A stretch of 64,000 nucleotides of DNA, taken from the NCBI GenBank assembly GCA_027449685.1, contig DAIDLC010000006.1, forward strand, positions 1 through 64,000. Reading direction: 5' to 3'. The stretch is from Ferrovaceae bacterium. GTDB taxonomy: Bacteria; Pseudomonadota; Gammaproteobacteria; Burkholderiales; Ferrovaceae. Below, piece by piece: positions 50,201-59,365 of the stretch; position 1 is the stretch's first letter; each line of letters opens with the position of its first letter. The translations under genes and the position numbers were made by a program. The notes beneath the pieces are model-generated. The model was given only the letters and a program-made list of their open reading frames with translations. It was not told the DNA's origin and made no database searches.

Positions 50201-50655
50201 AACAGACCCGGCGGGGACGCATGGGCATAGTGGTTTTGGAGGATGGAACAGCGCGCGTCGAGGTGGCCATTTTTAGTGAATTATTCGAGTCGGTTCGCTC
50301 TCAGGTCAGGGAAGACGCCATTCTGGTGGTAGAAGGGAAGCCGTCCATCGATCATTTCACCCAGGGAGTCCGCCTCACCGCCGAAGCGGTGCTGTCGCTG
50401 GAACAGGCGCGTGAGCGGTATGCACGGGAGTTGCGCCTGCGGATGAACGGGCATTCCCAGGTGGAGCAGTTGGTTCAGCTGTTCAAACCTTGGTTGCCTG
50501 GCACCTGCCCGGTGGTTCTGGAATACTCCAATGCGCAGGCCCGCTGCCAGATTCTGTTGCCCCCGGTGCGCTTGTCGGAGCCCTTGCTGCAAGGTTTGAC
50601 GCACTGGTTACAACCCGAGAACGTCCAGATTCGCTATCCGGGGAGTGAGCGCTGA
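47212..50655 (+). CDS. dnaE: DNA polymerase III alpha subunit
   Basis: The product has 1147 residues, normal for DnaE, and starts with GTG. The N-terminal PHP domain ([22 protein letters not shown]) is followed by the palm with [19 protein letters not shown] (catalytic aspartates) and [23 protein letters not shown]. The fingers/thumb contain [23 protein letters not shown], and the C-terminal region has a helix-hairpin-helix area and an OB-fold ([34 protein letters not shown]). It is the main replicative polymerase. Confidence 0.97.
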   Translation: [1147 protein letters not shown]

Positions 50656-50700
50656 GCGCAGGATTCCTGCTTGGCATGAAAGGGTGGGCGGTTAACGGGT

Positions 50701-52815
50701 TTACTTCAAGCGTAGCCCGGGAGTGGCCCCCGCGTCCGGTGACAGCAGGTAGAGTCCTGTGCCGTCTCCAGCTGCCAGGACCATTCCCTGGGACTCGCCA
50801 AAGCGCATTTTACGTGGGCTCAAATTGGCCACCATGACAGTGAGCCGGCCTACCAGTTGTTCGGGTGTATAGCTTCCCTTGATGCCGGCGAAGACGATGC
50901 GTTGTTCCAGGCCGATGTCCAAGGTCAGGCGCAAAAGCTTGTCCGCTTCGGCAACCGTTTGGGCATCCACGATTCGGGCCACGCGCAAATCAATCCTGGA
51001 AAAATCATCAATGCCAATGGTGTCGGCAAGAGGGGGTAGAGCGGAGGGGGTGGTGGGCATTCCCTGCAGGGACGTGACGGCGGGAGAATCCACACTGTAG
51101 GGGGCAGTTGTTTGGGCGGGGGGCGTGGCTTTGTGGGGTGTTGTGGGGGGTTCCTGGTCAAGCGTGGCCAATCGGTCCAGTTGCTTGGGGTCGATGCGCG
51201 TGAGCAAATGCTGGTACGCCTGAATGCGCTGACCTGTCAGGGCCTGCGCAGGGAAGGCATGAGTCCATTGGAGCGGGAGAACACCCAGAAAAGATTCCGC
51301 CCGTTGCGCCAAAACGGGCAATACGGGTTTGAGAAACAAGGTCAGGAGCCGAAACAGCTCGATACCCGTGCTGCACACTTGTTGCAGTAGAGGGGCCTGA
51401 TCAGGCTGCTTGGCCAGTTCCCAGGGTTTGTACTGGTCGATATATTGGTTGGCGGCATCCGCCAGCGTCATGATCTCGCGCAAGGCCCGGGCATAATCCC
51501 GGTCATCGTAGTGTTGGGCAATGGGTTGGGCGGCCGCGTAAAATGTCTGTAGCAAGGGAGTTGCCGACTCGGGGAAGGCAGGTGCCAGCCAACCATCGAA
51601 GCGCTTGGTGAGAAACCCGGCACAGCGACTGGCAATGTTGATGTATTTTCCCACCAGATCGCTGTTGACCCGGGCGCAGAAATCCTTCAGGTTCAGATCG
51701 ATGTCGTCCATGCTCCCATTGAGTTTGGCCGCAAAATAATAGCGCAGATACTCGGGGTCAAACACCTGCAGATACTGATGGGCGGTGATGAAGGAGCCCC
51801 TGCTCTTGGACATTTTCTGGCCATCGACGGTAAGAAATCCATGAACGAACAGTCGGGTTGGCGTACGGTAACCCGCGCATTCCAGCATGGCCGGCCAAAA
51901 AAGCGAATGGAAGTAAAGGATATCCTTGCCAATGAAGTGATACAACTCCACGGGACTGTCCTTTTTCCAAACGGCATCAAAATCCAGACCGCGCTCCTCA
52001 GCCAGTTTTTTGAAAGTCCCCATATATCCCACCGGGGCATCCAGCCAGACATAGAAAAACTTGTCCACAGTACCGGGGATCTCGAAGCCGAAATAGGGCT
52101 TGTCTCGGGAGATATCCCAATCCGTCAAGCCGGTTTTGAACCACTCCTCCAGTTTGTTGGCGGCCTCTGGAGGAATGGTGCCTGAGTGGGTCCAGTCCCG
52201 AAGAAAGGATTCACACAAGGCCAGACGAAAGAAATGATGCTCGGAGGTCCGTCGGACCGGGGTTGCGCCGGAAAGTGCGGAAACAGGTTGGATTAAATCG
52301 GTCGGGGCATAGGAGGCACCACAGACCTCGCAGTTGTCCCCGTACTGATCCTTGGCATGGCAACGCGGACATTCGCCTTTGATGAAACGATCGGGTAAAA
52401 ACAGGCTGCGTTGCGTGTCGAAGAGTTGCTCGATGGGGCGGATGGTGATGTAGCCCGCCTGCTGCAGTTGCCGGTAGATGGTTTCTGCAAGAACACGGGT
52501 TTCCGGGCTATGAGTGGTGTAGTACAGATCATGATGGACATGAAAGCCTTGGAAATCCCGTACATGTTCGGTGCGGGCCTTGTCGATCAATTCCTCGGGG
52601 GGGATGCCTTGGGCCTGCGCTGCCAGCATGACCGGCGTGCCATGGGTGTCGTCTGCGCAAATGTAGTGCACGGTATGCCCCTGCATGCGCTGATGGCGCA
52701 CCCAGATGTCGGTTTGGATATGTTCCACCAGATGGCCCAGATGAATGCTGCCGTTGGCATAGGGAAGTGCGCTGGTGACCAGGAGGGTGCGGCTCATGTG
52801 CGGTTCTGATTTCAT
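50701..52815 (-). CDS. metG: Methionyl-tRNA synthetase
   Basis: This 704-residue class I synthetase is in the long form. The HIGH-type motif sits in [13 protein letters not shown], zinc-binding cysteines in [23 protein letters not shown], and KMSKSRG in the catalytic core. An anticodon-binding helical domain and a Pro/Thr-rich linker (about 565-600) lead to a C-terminal tRNA-binding domain ([28 protein letters not shown]). The ATG at 52815 or 52797 could be the start; neither has a strong RBS. It is convergent with dnaE and divergent from apbC. Confidence 0.97.
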   Translation of the reverse strand: MKSEPHMSRTLLVTSALPYANGSIHLGHLVEHIQTDIWVRHQRMQGHTVHYICADDTHGTPVMLAAQAQGIPPEELIDKARTEHVRDFQGFHVHHDLYYTTHSPETRVLAETIYRQLQQAGYITIRPIEQLFDTQRSLFLPDRFIKGECPRCHAKDQYGDNCEVCGASYAPTDLIQPVSALSGATPVRRTSEHHFFRLALCESFLRDWTHSGTIPPEAANKLEEWFKTGLTDWDISRDKPYFGFEIPGTVDKFFYVWLDAPVGYMGTFKKLAEERGLDFDAVWKKDSPVELYHFIGKDILYFHSLFWPAMLECAGYRTPTRLFVHGFLTVDGQKMSKSRGSFITAHQYLQVFDPEYLRYYFAAKLNGSMDDIDLNLKDFCARVNSDLVGKYINIASRCAGFLTKRFDGWLAPAFPESATPLLQTFYAAAQPIAQHYDDRDYARALREIMTLADAANQYIDQYKPWELAKQPDQAPLLQQVCSTGIELFRLLTLFLKPVLPVLAQRAESFLGVLPLQWTHAFPAQALTGQRIQAYQHLLTRIDPKQLDRLATLDQEPPTTPHKATPPAQTTAPYSVDSPAVTSLQGMPTTPSALPPLADTIGIDDFSRIDLRVARIVDAQTVAEADKLLRLTLDIGLEQRIVFAGIKGSYTPEQLVGRLTVMVANLSPRKMRFGESQGMVLAAGDGTGLYLLSPDAGATPGLRLK

Positions 52816-52957
52816 TTAAAATGCCCATTCTATCAACCTGGCGCATCTTCTTGCAGAATAGTTTCGGCAGGAACCCGGGTGCATTTTTTGGAGTCATCCT
52901 GTAATCTTGTCGTCTTGCAGTGTTCTTAACTGATCTAAATCCAGCAAAGGCAAATTC

Positions 52958-54046
52958 ATGGCAACCACACACGCACAAATCGAATCCTTTCTTAAGGATT
53001 TTGTGGACCCCAATACCCATAAAACCTTGGGCAGCACCCGTTCGCTTCGGGAAGTGGTGCTGAGCGAGGGTAAAGTTCGGATCTCTCTGAACGTGGGATA
53101 TCCGGCAAAATCTCTGGCCGAAGCGCTGGTGACGGCGCTGCAATCGGCCGTGGGTGCCATGCCCGGAATTCTGGCCGTGGAAGTGTCGGTCCAGTGGCAG
53201 ATCAAGGCCCATGCGGTGCAGGCTGGGCTCAAGCCTTTGGCGGGCATTCGCAACGTCATTGCCGTGGCCTCGGGCAAGGGTGGAGTGGGAAAGTCCACCA
53301 CAGCGGCCAATCTGGCCTTGGCCTTGCAGGCGGAAGGTGCGCGCGTGGGGATTTTGGATGCCGACATTTACGGGCCTTCCCAACCCACCATGCTTGGGGT
53401 TCAGGGGCGCCCAGAAAGCGCTGATGGTCAGACCATGACCCCGTTGCTCGGCCATGGCTTGCAAACCATGTCCGTGGGATATCTCATCGACCCCGACCAG
53501 CCCATGGTGTGGCGTGGTCCCATGGTCACGCAAGCCCTGGAGCAACTGCTGCGCGATACCCGTTGGGACGATCTGGATTATCTGATTGTGGACATGCCCC
53601 CCGGAACAGGGGATGTGCAGTTGACGCTGGCGCAAAAGGTTCCGGTGACTGGAGCGGTCATCGTCACGACCCCGCAGGATATCGCCATGCTGGATGCGCG
53701 CAAGGGTTTTAGGATGTTCGAGAAAGTGGGTGTGCCCATTCTGGGAGTGGTGGAAAACATGAGCACCCACATTTGTTCGCACTGCGGCCATGAAGAGTCG
53801 ATTTTTGGTGCGGGTGGCGCGGAAAAGATGTGTGCCGATTTTGGTACCGAATTACTGGGATCACTGCCACTGCACATTCAAATCCGCGAACAAACCGACT
53901 CGGGCCGTCCCACGGTCGTGGCTGACCCACAGGGTGCGCTGGCCCAGATTTACGCACGCATCGCCCGCCGCGTGGCCTTGAAGGTGGCGCAGCGTAGCGA
54001 GGATCACCAAGCCAAGTTTCCCAAGATCGTGATTCAGAACACCTGA
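52958..54046 (+). CDS. apbC: ApbC/Mrp-type Fe-S cluster carrier ATPase
   Basis: The product has 362 residues. An N-terminal MIP18/DUF59-like domain (about 1-90) precedes the P-loop ATPase with IAVASGKGGVGKSTTAANLALAL (deviant Walker A), DADIYGPSQPTMLG, and DYLIVDMPPGTGDVQLTL. The CxxC of ENMSTHICSHCGHEESIFG near residue 270 is the cluster-binding pair of Mrp proteins. It transfers Fe-S clusters to apoproteins. It lies 12 bases upstream of dcd, probably one operon. Confidence 0.95.
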   Translation: MATTHAQIESFLKDFVDPNTHKTLGSTRSLREVVLSEGKVRISLNVGYPAKSLAEALVTALQSAVGAMPGILAVEVSVQWQIKAHAVQAGLKPLAGIRNVIAVASGKGGVGKSTTAANLALALQAEGARVGILDADIYGPSQPTMLGVQGRPESADGQTMTPLLGHGLQTMSVGYLIDPDQPMVWRGPMVTQALEQLLRDTRWDDLDYLIVDMPPGTGDVQLTLAQKVPVTGAVIVTTPQDIAMLDARKGFRMFEKVGVPILGVVENMSTHICSHCGHEESIFGAGGAEKMCADFGTELLGSLPLHIQIREQTDSGRPTVVADPQGALAQIYARIARRVALKVAQRSEDHQAKFPKIVIQNT

Positions 54047-54058
54047 GGAATATCCTTC

Positions 54059-54625
54059 ATGAGTATCAAATCGGACCGATGGATCAGAACCATGGCGCGC
54101 GAGCACGGCATGATCGAACCCTTCGAGGCCCACCAGGTGAAGGAATGCGACGGACAGCGTATCGTGTCTTACGGCACCTCCAGTTATGGCTACGACATTC
54201 GCTGTTCCGACGAATTCAAACTGTTCACCAACCTCAACTCCACCATCGTCGATCCCAAAAATTTCGATGCCAATTCCTTTGTGGACGTGAAAGCGCCCGT
54301 CTGTATCATTCCTCCCAACTCCTTCGCTCTGGCGCGCACGGTGGAGTATTTTCGCATTCCGCGTAATGTCCTCACGGTTTGCCTGGGCAAGTCCACCTAT
54401 GCCCGTTGTGGCATCATTGTCAACGTGACCCCCTTCGAACCCGAGTGGGAAGGGTATGTAACCCTCGAATTTTCAAATACGACCCCCTTGCCTGCAAAAA
54501 TATATGCCAATGAGGGGGTGGCCCAAGTGCTCTTTTTTGAATCGGACGAGGAGTGCGAAGTTTCTTACAAGGATAGACAGGGGAAATATCAGGGGCAGCA
54601 GGGGGTTACGCTGCCCAAAATGTAA
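54059..54625 (+). CDS. dcd: dCTP deaminase
   Basis: The 188-residue enzyme converts dCTP to dUTP for thymidylate synthesis. Conserved parts: [67 protein letters not shown] (the catalytic Glu lies in TLEFSNTT) and [16 protein letters not shown]. Length and motifs are those of the proteobacterial homotrimeric form. The ATG is at 54059, 12 bases after apbC. Confidence 0.96.
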   Translation: MSIKSDRWIRTMAREHGMIEPFEAHQVKECDGQRIVSYGTSSYGYDIRCSDEFKLFTNLNSTIVDPKNFDANSFVDVKAPVCIIPPNSFALARTVEYFRIPRNVLTVCLGKSTYARCGIIVNVTPFEPEWEGYVTLEFSNTTPLPAKIYANEGVAQVLFFESDEECEVSYKDRQGKYQGQQGVTLPKM

Positions 54626-54669
54626 AATGGACCACGCCTTGCAAGGGGCTTTACACCATGGGCTTTACA

Positions 54670-55461
54670 TTAGAAAGCCCACAGCACCTTGCCGAGCAGG
54701 CTGCCAGCTACGGCCACACAGAGCAGGGCAAATACACGTCGTATCAGCGCTTCCGGCAGAGTGCGCGCCTTGATGCGCCCCACCGCCATACCCACCAGAA
54801 CGCCCCCTACAAAAGGAATACCAATGCGCCATTGAATGTTTCCGATGGCAATCCACTGGATCAGGCCCCCCGTGGACACTACGGTGAGGACCATGAGCGA
54901 GGTGGCTGCAATGGAGTGGATGGATAGGGGGGTATGGCGACGCATGGCGGGAACCAGGACGAAACCACCGCCAACGCCTAGCAGTCCGGAAAGAAAACCA
55001 GTGAGAAGCCCCATGCGCATCATGGTCAAGGTGCAGCGCCGGGTCCAGATGAATCGTCCTTCACTGGGGTTGATCTGACAAGGGGGCTGCTGATCCTGGG
55101 GGATGCCTTCGTCAGACCAGTAGCGCCAACCCTGATACAACAGCAGCAGGGCAAAAGCAACCAGCAAGGGAAGGTTGGGAAGAAGTCGGGCCAGATGGAT
55201 GCCTACGGGAGAGGCCAGCAAACCCATGAGGGACAACAACAGGGCAGCGCGGTAGCGCACGATCCCCTCGCGTAGCCCCATGAGGACCCCCACGGCGGAT
55301 CCCATACTTACTGCGATCAGCGCAATAGGTGCAGAGCTGGCCACGCTTTGATGCATGGTCAGGATCAGTAACGGTGCTGCAACCACTCCTCCCCCCGCTC
55401 CCGTCAGGCCCAGTAAGACGCCTGTCCCGATCCCCAAAAAAATGGGTAATAACTCAGTCAT
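54670..55461 (-). CDS. TauE/SafE-family permease
   Basis: The 263-residue membrane protein has about eight helices in two similar halves. Each half starts with a Gly-rich motif: LLGLTGAGGGVVAAPLLIL and FLSGLLGVGGGFVLVPAM. A soluble loop of about 30 residues (SDEGIPQDQQPPCQINPSEG) joins them. Relatives export sulfite, sulfonates or other organosulfur anions. No sulfur gene is adjacent apart from the distant rhodanese, so the substrate is open. Confidence 0.85.
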   Translation of the reverse strand: MTELLPIFLGIGTGVLLGLTGAGGGVVAAPLLILTMHQSVASSAPIALIAVSMGSAVGVLMGLREGIVRYRAALLLSLMGLLASPVGIHLARLLPNLPLLVAFALLLLYQGWRYWSDEGIPQDQQPPCQINPSEGRFIWTRRCTLTMMRMGLLTGFLSGLLGVGGGFVLVPAMRRHTPLSIHSIAATSLMVLTVVSTGGLIQWIAIGNIQWRIGIPFVGGVLVGMAVGRIKARTLPEALIRRVFALLCVAVAGSLLGKVLWAF

Positions 55462-55581
55462 GAGGCGTCCGGGGGGGTGCGCTGTGGCGGGTTATCAAGG
55501 GCGTGGCTGATTACTGTCATGGGCTTGTCACATCCATCTGTTTCACTGTTGGAGTCTTACCATGCCGCTTAGGAGGCCAAG

Positions 55582-55740
55582 ATGCAATGCCCAACAGTTT
55601 ATACGGAATTCAGTGATTCGGAACTATCCATTCTACCCTCCCAGAGCCGGGTGCGGGACGAAATGGATGATGCCACACTGGATGATCTGTATGCCGTCGA
55701 AGATACGGAAATCGATGATTTTCAACGGGGCGGGAAATAA
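55582..55740 (+). CDS. Small acidic protein (52 residues), not in the ORF track
   Basis: The frame starts at the ATG at 55582 behind an excellent AGGAGG five bases away and reads MQCPTVYTEFSDSELSILPS, then VRDEMDDATLDDLYAVEDTEIDDFQ, ending GGK. It is strongly acidic. The strong RBS and coherent composition make it more credible than the 69-residue frame overlapping it in another register. It lies between the TauE-like and transfer-type genes and on the opposite strand to both. Function unknown. Confidence 0.55.
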   Translation: MQCPTVYTEFSDSELSILPSQSRVRDEMDDATLDDLYAVEDTEIDDFQRGGK

Positions 55741-55775
55741 AACGGGCAAGCGATCAATGCGTTGTGCCTGAAGGT

Positions 55776-56159
55776 TCAGACCCACAATCCCATAACCAGC
55801 CAGAACAGGAGCCCCCAGACTACAGCAAGCTCCCCGGGTGCCGGTGCAGGCCAGATGAGGACCGCGAAGGTCGCGCCCATCAGGGTCCAGAGCCGCATGA
55901 GCGTGTACTGTCGGTGTCGCAAAGTGGCATAGGCGTCACGGCGGGTGCGGAGGAATCGGCGTTGCCACAGTAGTAACCCTCCCCAAGGGGACCAGAGCAG
56001 GGCCCAATATCCCAAAGTGGCTAAACGATAGCAAACCTGATATTTGAATGTTCCCGGGTGGGCGTTGGCAAACGCCCAATGGCCTGCCCGTCGTACCATA
56101 TCGCCCGACCACAGGTGTTGATCCTGCAGCCATTCCCGCCACAGTGGGTCCAGTGGCAT
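55776..56159 (-). CDS. Small membrane protein of the tra-like operon
   Basis: The product has 127 residues and two or three helices: YRLATLGYWALLWSPWGGLLLW and LMRLWTLMGATFAVLIWPA, then ELAVVWGLLFWLVMGLWV. Its ATG lies one base after the traD-like stop, so translation is coupled. In SXT-type elements a small membrane protein also follows traI-traD, which supports a transfer-related origin. I do not assign a name. It is the last gene of the five-gene operon. Confidence 0.7.
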   Translation of the reverse strand: MPLDPLWREWLQDQHLWSGDMVRRAGHWAFANAHPGTFKYQVCYRLATLGYWALLWSPWGGLLLWQRRFLRTRRDAYATLRHRQYTLMRLWTLMGATFAVLIWPAPAPGELAVVWGLLFWLVMGLWV

Positions 56160-56160
56160 G

Positions 56161-57822
56161 TTAGTGCGCTTCCTGTCGCTCGGAATCTTTCACCAACGGC
56201 AGGCATCCTGCCAGGACTTCCCCGTTCGCCTGTAACAACACGTAGTGCAGATCTGGTAACTGGGCCAGCATCGTTTCGGGGATCACCGGCAGATTTTGCA
56301 GGGCCTGCGCACGACCGGCACTGAGCGCGCGTCGTGCTCCGGTCAGCCCCCGGCTTTCCTGGGCGCCTAAAGAGGGTTGGTCCAATCGAATCCAGCTCGA
56401 CCCGGCCCGTTCCGACCAGAGTTGACGGGAAGGGGCATCCAGGGTGCGGAATGCCATGAAATGACCCGCATTGCCAATCATCATGCGCGCCGCGCCTGTG
56501 CTCCCCAGGGCCACATCCAGATCAGCCAGGGTTTGCACCGCAAAGGTGACACTGATCCCGGACTCGCGACCCTTGTTCAACAACTGGATGAAGGCCGGGT
56601 TGGAGGTTTCCGAGGCCTCATCCACAAACAAGCGGATGGTGGGCGCATCCAGCCGGCCGTTGCGATACCGGTTGCCTGCCAGTGCTGCCAAATCGGACAG
56701 AATCAAGGCCCCCAGTGCCCGAGCGCGAGCGGTATCGGACAAGGCCTCCAGGGCCGCGTAGAAGATGCCACCCTGGCGGGTGATCTGGTCCAGGTTGAAG
56801 ACCGCTGGGGCCGCTGCGCCAGAAGAATGATCCGGTGAAGGTCTTAGAAGCTTGGCCAGTACCCCGGTGGAAAGATTCTGGAGCAGCGGGGTGAGGGCAA
56901 GAATCATCTTTTGATAATGGGCACTATCATGTTGACACAGGGCTCGCAAGCCTTCCAGGGCTGTTCCCAAGGTGGGACTGGTGAGCGTGCAGCGCGCCAA
57001 TTGGGCATGCAGGGTATGTCCCTGATCGGACACATGCTGACGCAATTCGGCAAACGACAGAGGGCGTTCCAATAGCAACAGCGCTTGAATGATGCGTTGC
57101 AATGTCAGCCAGGCAAATTGTCCAAACACGTTGTCTCCCTCGCGCAAAGGCAGCAAATAGCAAAGACGGCTGGCCAGTTCGGAGGCTTCGCGCCCATTGG
57201 CCAGCAGGTCCAGAGCCTGGCTTGCTTCGGGTTGCGAAGGCAGGAGTTGAAAATACGGTCGTTGGTGTTGGCGTGCAGCCCGGGCCAGCGCAGGGCGCAG
57301 ACCCTCTCCTCCCTTGGGATCGAGCATGATGACCGCTTCCCCGCGCAGCAGGGCTTGCAGGGCCAGCAGTTTGAACAGTTGGGTTTTGCCAGTACCCGGA
57401 GCACCTACCACCAGGATATGCTCCAGACGAGGATGAGCCGGTAACCTCAGGGGCTTCCGGCGCCAGGAAAAATCCAGCAAGCGAGGCGTGATGCCCGGTT
57501 CCTGAGGGTCAGACAAGCACTGATGCAGTCGCTGGGCCAAAGCGCGGTTCCAGCGAACGCCAGAACCGATCCAGAAGGCCTGTGGGTGGTTGCGGACATG
57601 GTGCCAGAGTTGGGAGAGTTCAATCCACCGCACCCCTTCGCGCCGGCGGATGGGTTGACGAAAACAGGATGCGGCTGCCAGAAGGTTGAGGCCAGACCCC
57701 ACGATGAGCAGACCGGATAAGGGACGCCAGTCCAGGTTCAGAAACTGGCCCAAGAGGTTTGTACCCAGCACGGCAAACCCCCATGGGGTCCACCAGAGAA
57801 GTCCTTTGGAACCCGTGACCAT
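56161..57822 (-). CDS. traD: TraD-like conjugative coupling ATPase (SXT/TOL type)
   Basis: The product has 553 residues. Two N-terminal membrane helices (LLWWTPWGFAVLGTNLLGQF and PLSGLLIVGSGLNLLAAAS) precede a VirD4/TraD motor: Walker A LVVGAPGTGKTQLFKLLAL, MLDPKGGEGL and Walker B TIRLFVDEASETSNPAFIQLLNKGRESGISVTFAVQTLADLD. The ATG at 57822 overlaps the upstream stop (TGATG); the long N-terminus in the track is a shadow. Coupling proteins pump DNA-relaxase complexes to a type IV secretion channel, but no channel genes are in this window. Confidence 0.85.
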   Translation of the reverse strand: MVTGSKGLLWWTPWGFAVLGTNLLGQFLNLDWRPLSGLLIVGSGLNLLAAASCFRQPIRRREGVRWIELSQLWHHVRNHPQAFWIGSGVRWNRALAQRLHQCLSDPQEPGITPRLLDFSWRRKPLRLPAHPRLEHILVVGAPGTGKTQLFKLLALQALLRGEAVIMLDPKGGEGLRPALARAARQHQRPYFQLLPSQPEASQALDLLANGREASELASRLCYLLPLREGDNVFGQFAWLTLQRIIQALLLLERPLSFAELRQHVSDQGHTLHAQLARCTLTSPTLGTALEGLRALCQHDSAHYQKMILALTPLLQNLSTGVLAKLLRPSPDHSSGAAAPAVFNLDQITRQGGIFYAALEALSDTARARALGALILSDLAALAGNRYRNGRLDAPTIRLFVDEASETSNPAFIQLLNKGRESGISVTFAVQTLADLDVALGSTGAARMMIGNAGHFMAFRTLDAPSRQLWSERAGSSWIRLDQPSLGAQESRGLTGARRALSAGRAQALQNLPVIPETMLAQLPDLHYVLLQANGEVLAGCLPLVKDSERQEAH

Positions 57823-58811
57823 CAGTTGGTGGAGGGCCCGACGGCCAGTGTCAGTGCGCTTTGCAGACGATCCAGCGCCTGCGCCAAGGCCCCGCTGGCC
57901 ACCACGCAGTGCACTTTTTTCCTGGTGCGGGGATGGATGCCTTCGGCCACGGCTCCTTGCGCAGCCGTCTGCAAACAGCCAGCGGCGACCAGGTGCTGAA
58001 TCCATTGCCCGGGGTCGTCGGTGTCACGCTGCGCCTCCCAGATAACCAGCTCACGCTGCAAATCGGCTCCCGCCAAAGGCCAAAGTAGGTGCCATTGCTG
58101 ATTGCAGCGCCACAAACGATGCGGGGGAGATTGGGGATTCCAGATGCCCCGTTGGACCAGGGAGCAGGCTGCGGTCACGATGGCCTGAGCAGGAGTTGCT
58201 TCCCTTGGGGGATGAATATTCTCGGCAGTCGCGCGCGCCTGGGGGTAGCCAAGGGTTGCCAATGCGCAGGGATAGTGCTCTTCAAAAAATGCCAATGTGG
58301 CCCCGGCAAGGAGGCGTCCTGCAAACAGTCCATAGGGGGCACTGGGCGGTGTCAGTGGTGGGGGACTGGCCTGCCATTGGACATGCGTGCATTGGTGGGC
58401 CTTGCTCCAACCACTGAGGCTACAGGAGTAGATCCCCCAGAAAATATCCTGGTGGACACCAGCGCCAGCGGTGATGCGCAGCGGCGCCAGCCCCTGGAAC
58501 AGATACTGGAGCATGGCATCCAGACCCAAGTACAGGCGCTTTGCCGGGGCGCTGGGCTGAACCTGTTGCACCGCGCGGATGCCTTGCTCCAGGGCGCCAC
58601 GCAGTAACAGGGGATGGTTCGACTCATGGGGGTGAACGAGGTTCAAAACCCATCCGCTCATGCGCTCCAGCGACGCCATCAGCACTTGTTCTGTCGCTTG
58701 AACATCCAGGCCCACAAGGGTTTTGAATTGCATCAATTGCGGATAGACCTGCTGCAAACACAGAGGGCCCGGTTGCAGGAGCAGCCAGGAATCGGACATT
58801 GACGATTTCAT
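57822..58811 (-). CDS. Short TraI_2/MobH-like relaxase-related protein
   Basis: The product has 329 residues from the ATG at 58811, overlapping the FlhC-like stop (ATGA). The order of recognisable pieces follows the TraI_2 family: SGWVLNLVHPHESNHPLLLRGALEQGIRAV (family: PASENHHH..GGLLRHGLEVA), then QAIVTAACSLVQRGIWNPQSPPHRLWRCNQQWHLLWPLA, and finally GIHPRTRKKVHCVVASG. It is about half the length of SXT TraI. The His cluster and HD motif expected of MobH enzymes are not intact. Family membership is a judgement from pattern and position; catalysis is doubtful. Confidence 0.55.
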   Translation of the reverse strand: MKSSMSDSWLLLQPGPLCLQQVYPQLMQFKTLVGLDVQATEQVLMASLERMSGWVLNLVHPHESNHPLLLRGALEQGIRAVQQVQPSAPAKRLYLGLDAMLQYLFQGLAPLRITAGAGVHQDIFWGIYSCSLSGWSKAHQCTHVQWQASPPPLTPPSAPYGLFAGRLLAGATLAFFEEHYPCALATLGYPQARATAENIHPPREATPAQAIVTAACSLVQRGIWNPQSPPHRLWRCNQQWHLLWPLAGADLQRELVIWEAQRDTDDPGQWIQHLVAAGCLQTAAQGAVAEGIHPRTRKKVHCVVASGALAQALDRLQSALTLAVGPSTN

Positions 58812-59365
58812 CCGACCGTCTTCGCAACAGGGGCCACGGCAATGCCTCGAGCGCTGATGCGATAGCCCTTGCGACGACAGTCCCAACACAGAAAATGGCG
58901 TGTCACTCGACCCCAGGGTTGGAGATAACGACCTTGACAGGCTTGGCAGCTGGCGCGTTGGAGGGATTTGATCTTGACCGCCTTGACCAGCCACCAGGCC
59001 CTGTCGATGGGCATCAAATCGCCCATTCCAGCGGCACTCAAGGCCTGTTGCAGTTGCCGATAGCTCTGGATCAGCAAATGACACTCGTCCACCGGGGGCA
59101 CAGCCGATCGTTTGATGGCATCATAAAAACTGCAGAACAGGGATGCCTGCAAATTGTTGCGGCGCCGTAGATACCAAAGATCGGAGTTGGGCACTTGTCC
59201 CTTGCGGGGTGGTTCACCGTGAATTTCAAGCGATAATTTACGTAGAAACCAGCTGGACAAGCGTGTCATCTCCATGACGATAGGCACTCTGGCACCCAGT
59301 TGCAGCAAGCATTCCGCATGGCGGTACTGTTGAATTTCCGCCTGCAGGGCGCGTTTAGTGGACAT
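58808..59365 (-). CDS. FlhC-like transcriptional activator subunit
   Basis: This 185-residue protein starts at the ATG at 59365 behind GGAGAG. The N-terminal half has FlhC character: AECLLQLGARVPIVMEMTRLSSWFLRKLSLEIHGEPPRKGQVPNSDLWYL. The C-terminal half carries a zinc-type site, SCQACQGRYLQPWGRVTRHFLCWDC (two CxxC pairs). FlhC homologues SetC and AcaC activate transfer genes in SXT and IncC elements. It overlaps the FlhD-like gene by 11 bases. No flagellar genes are in this window. Confidence 0.8.
   Translation of the reverse strand: MSTKRALQAEIQQYRHAECLLQLGARVPIVMEMTRLSSWFLRKLSLEIHGEPPRKGQVPNSDLWYLRRRNNLQASLFCSFYDAIKRSAVPPVDECHLLIQSYRQLQQALSAAGMGDLMPIDRAWWLVKAVKIKSLQRASCQACQGRYLQPWGRVTRHFLCWDCRRKGYRISARGIAVAPVAKTVG

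Noticed and set aside
55562-55771. 69-residue plus-strand ORF
   Set aside because: It overlaps the 52-residue acidic frame, has Cys/Trp/Arg-rich shadow-like composition, and no ribosome site before its start.
57823-58005. N-terminal extension of TraD in the ORF track
   Set aside because: It is the reverse frame-shifted end of the TraI-like gene; the TGATG junction gives a coupled start at 57822.
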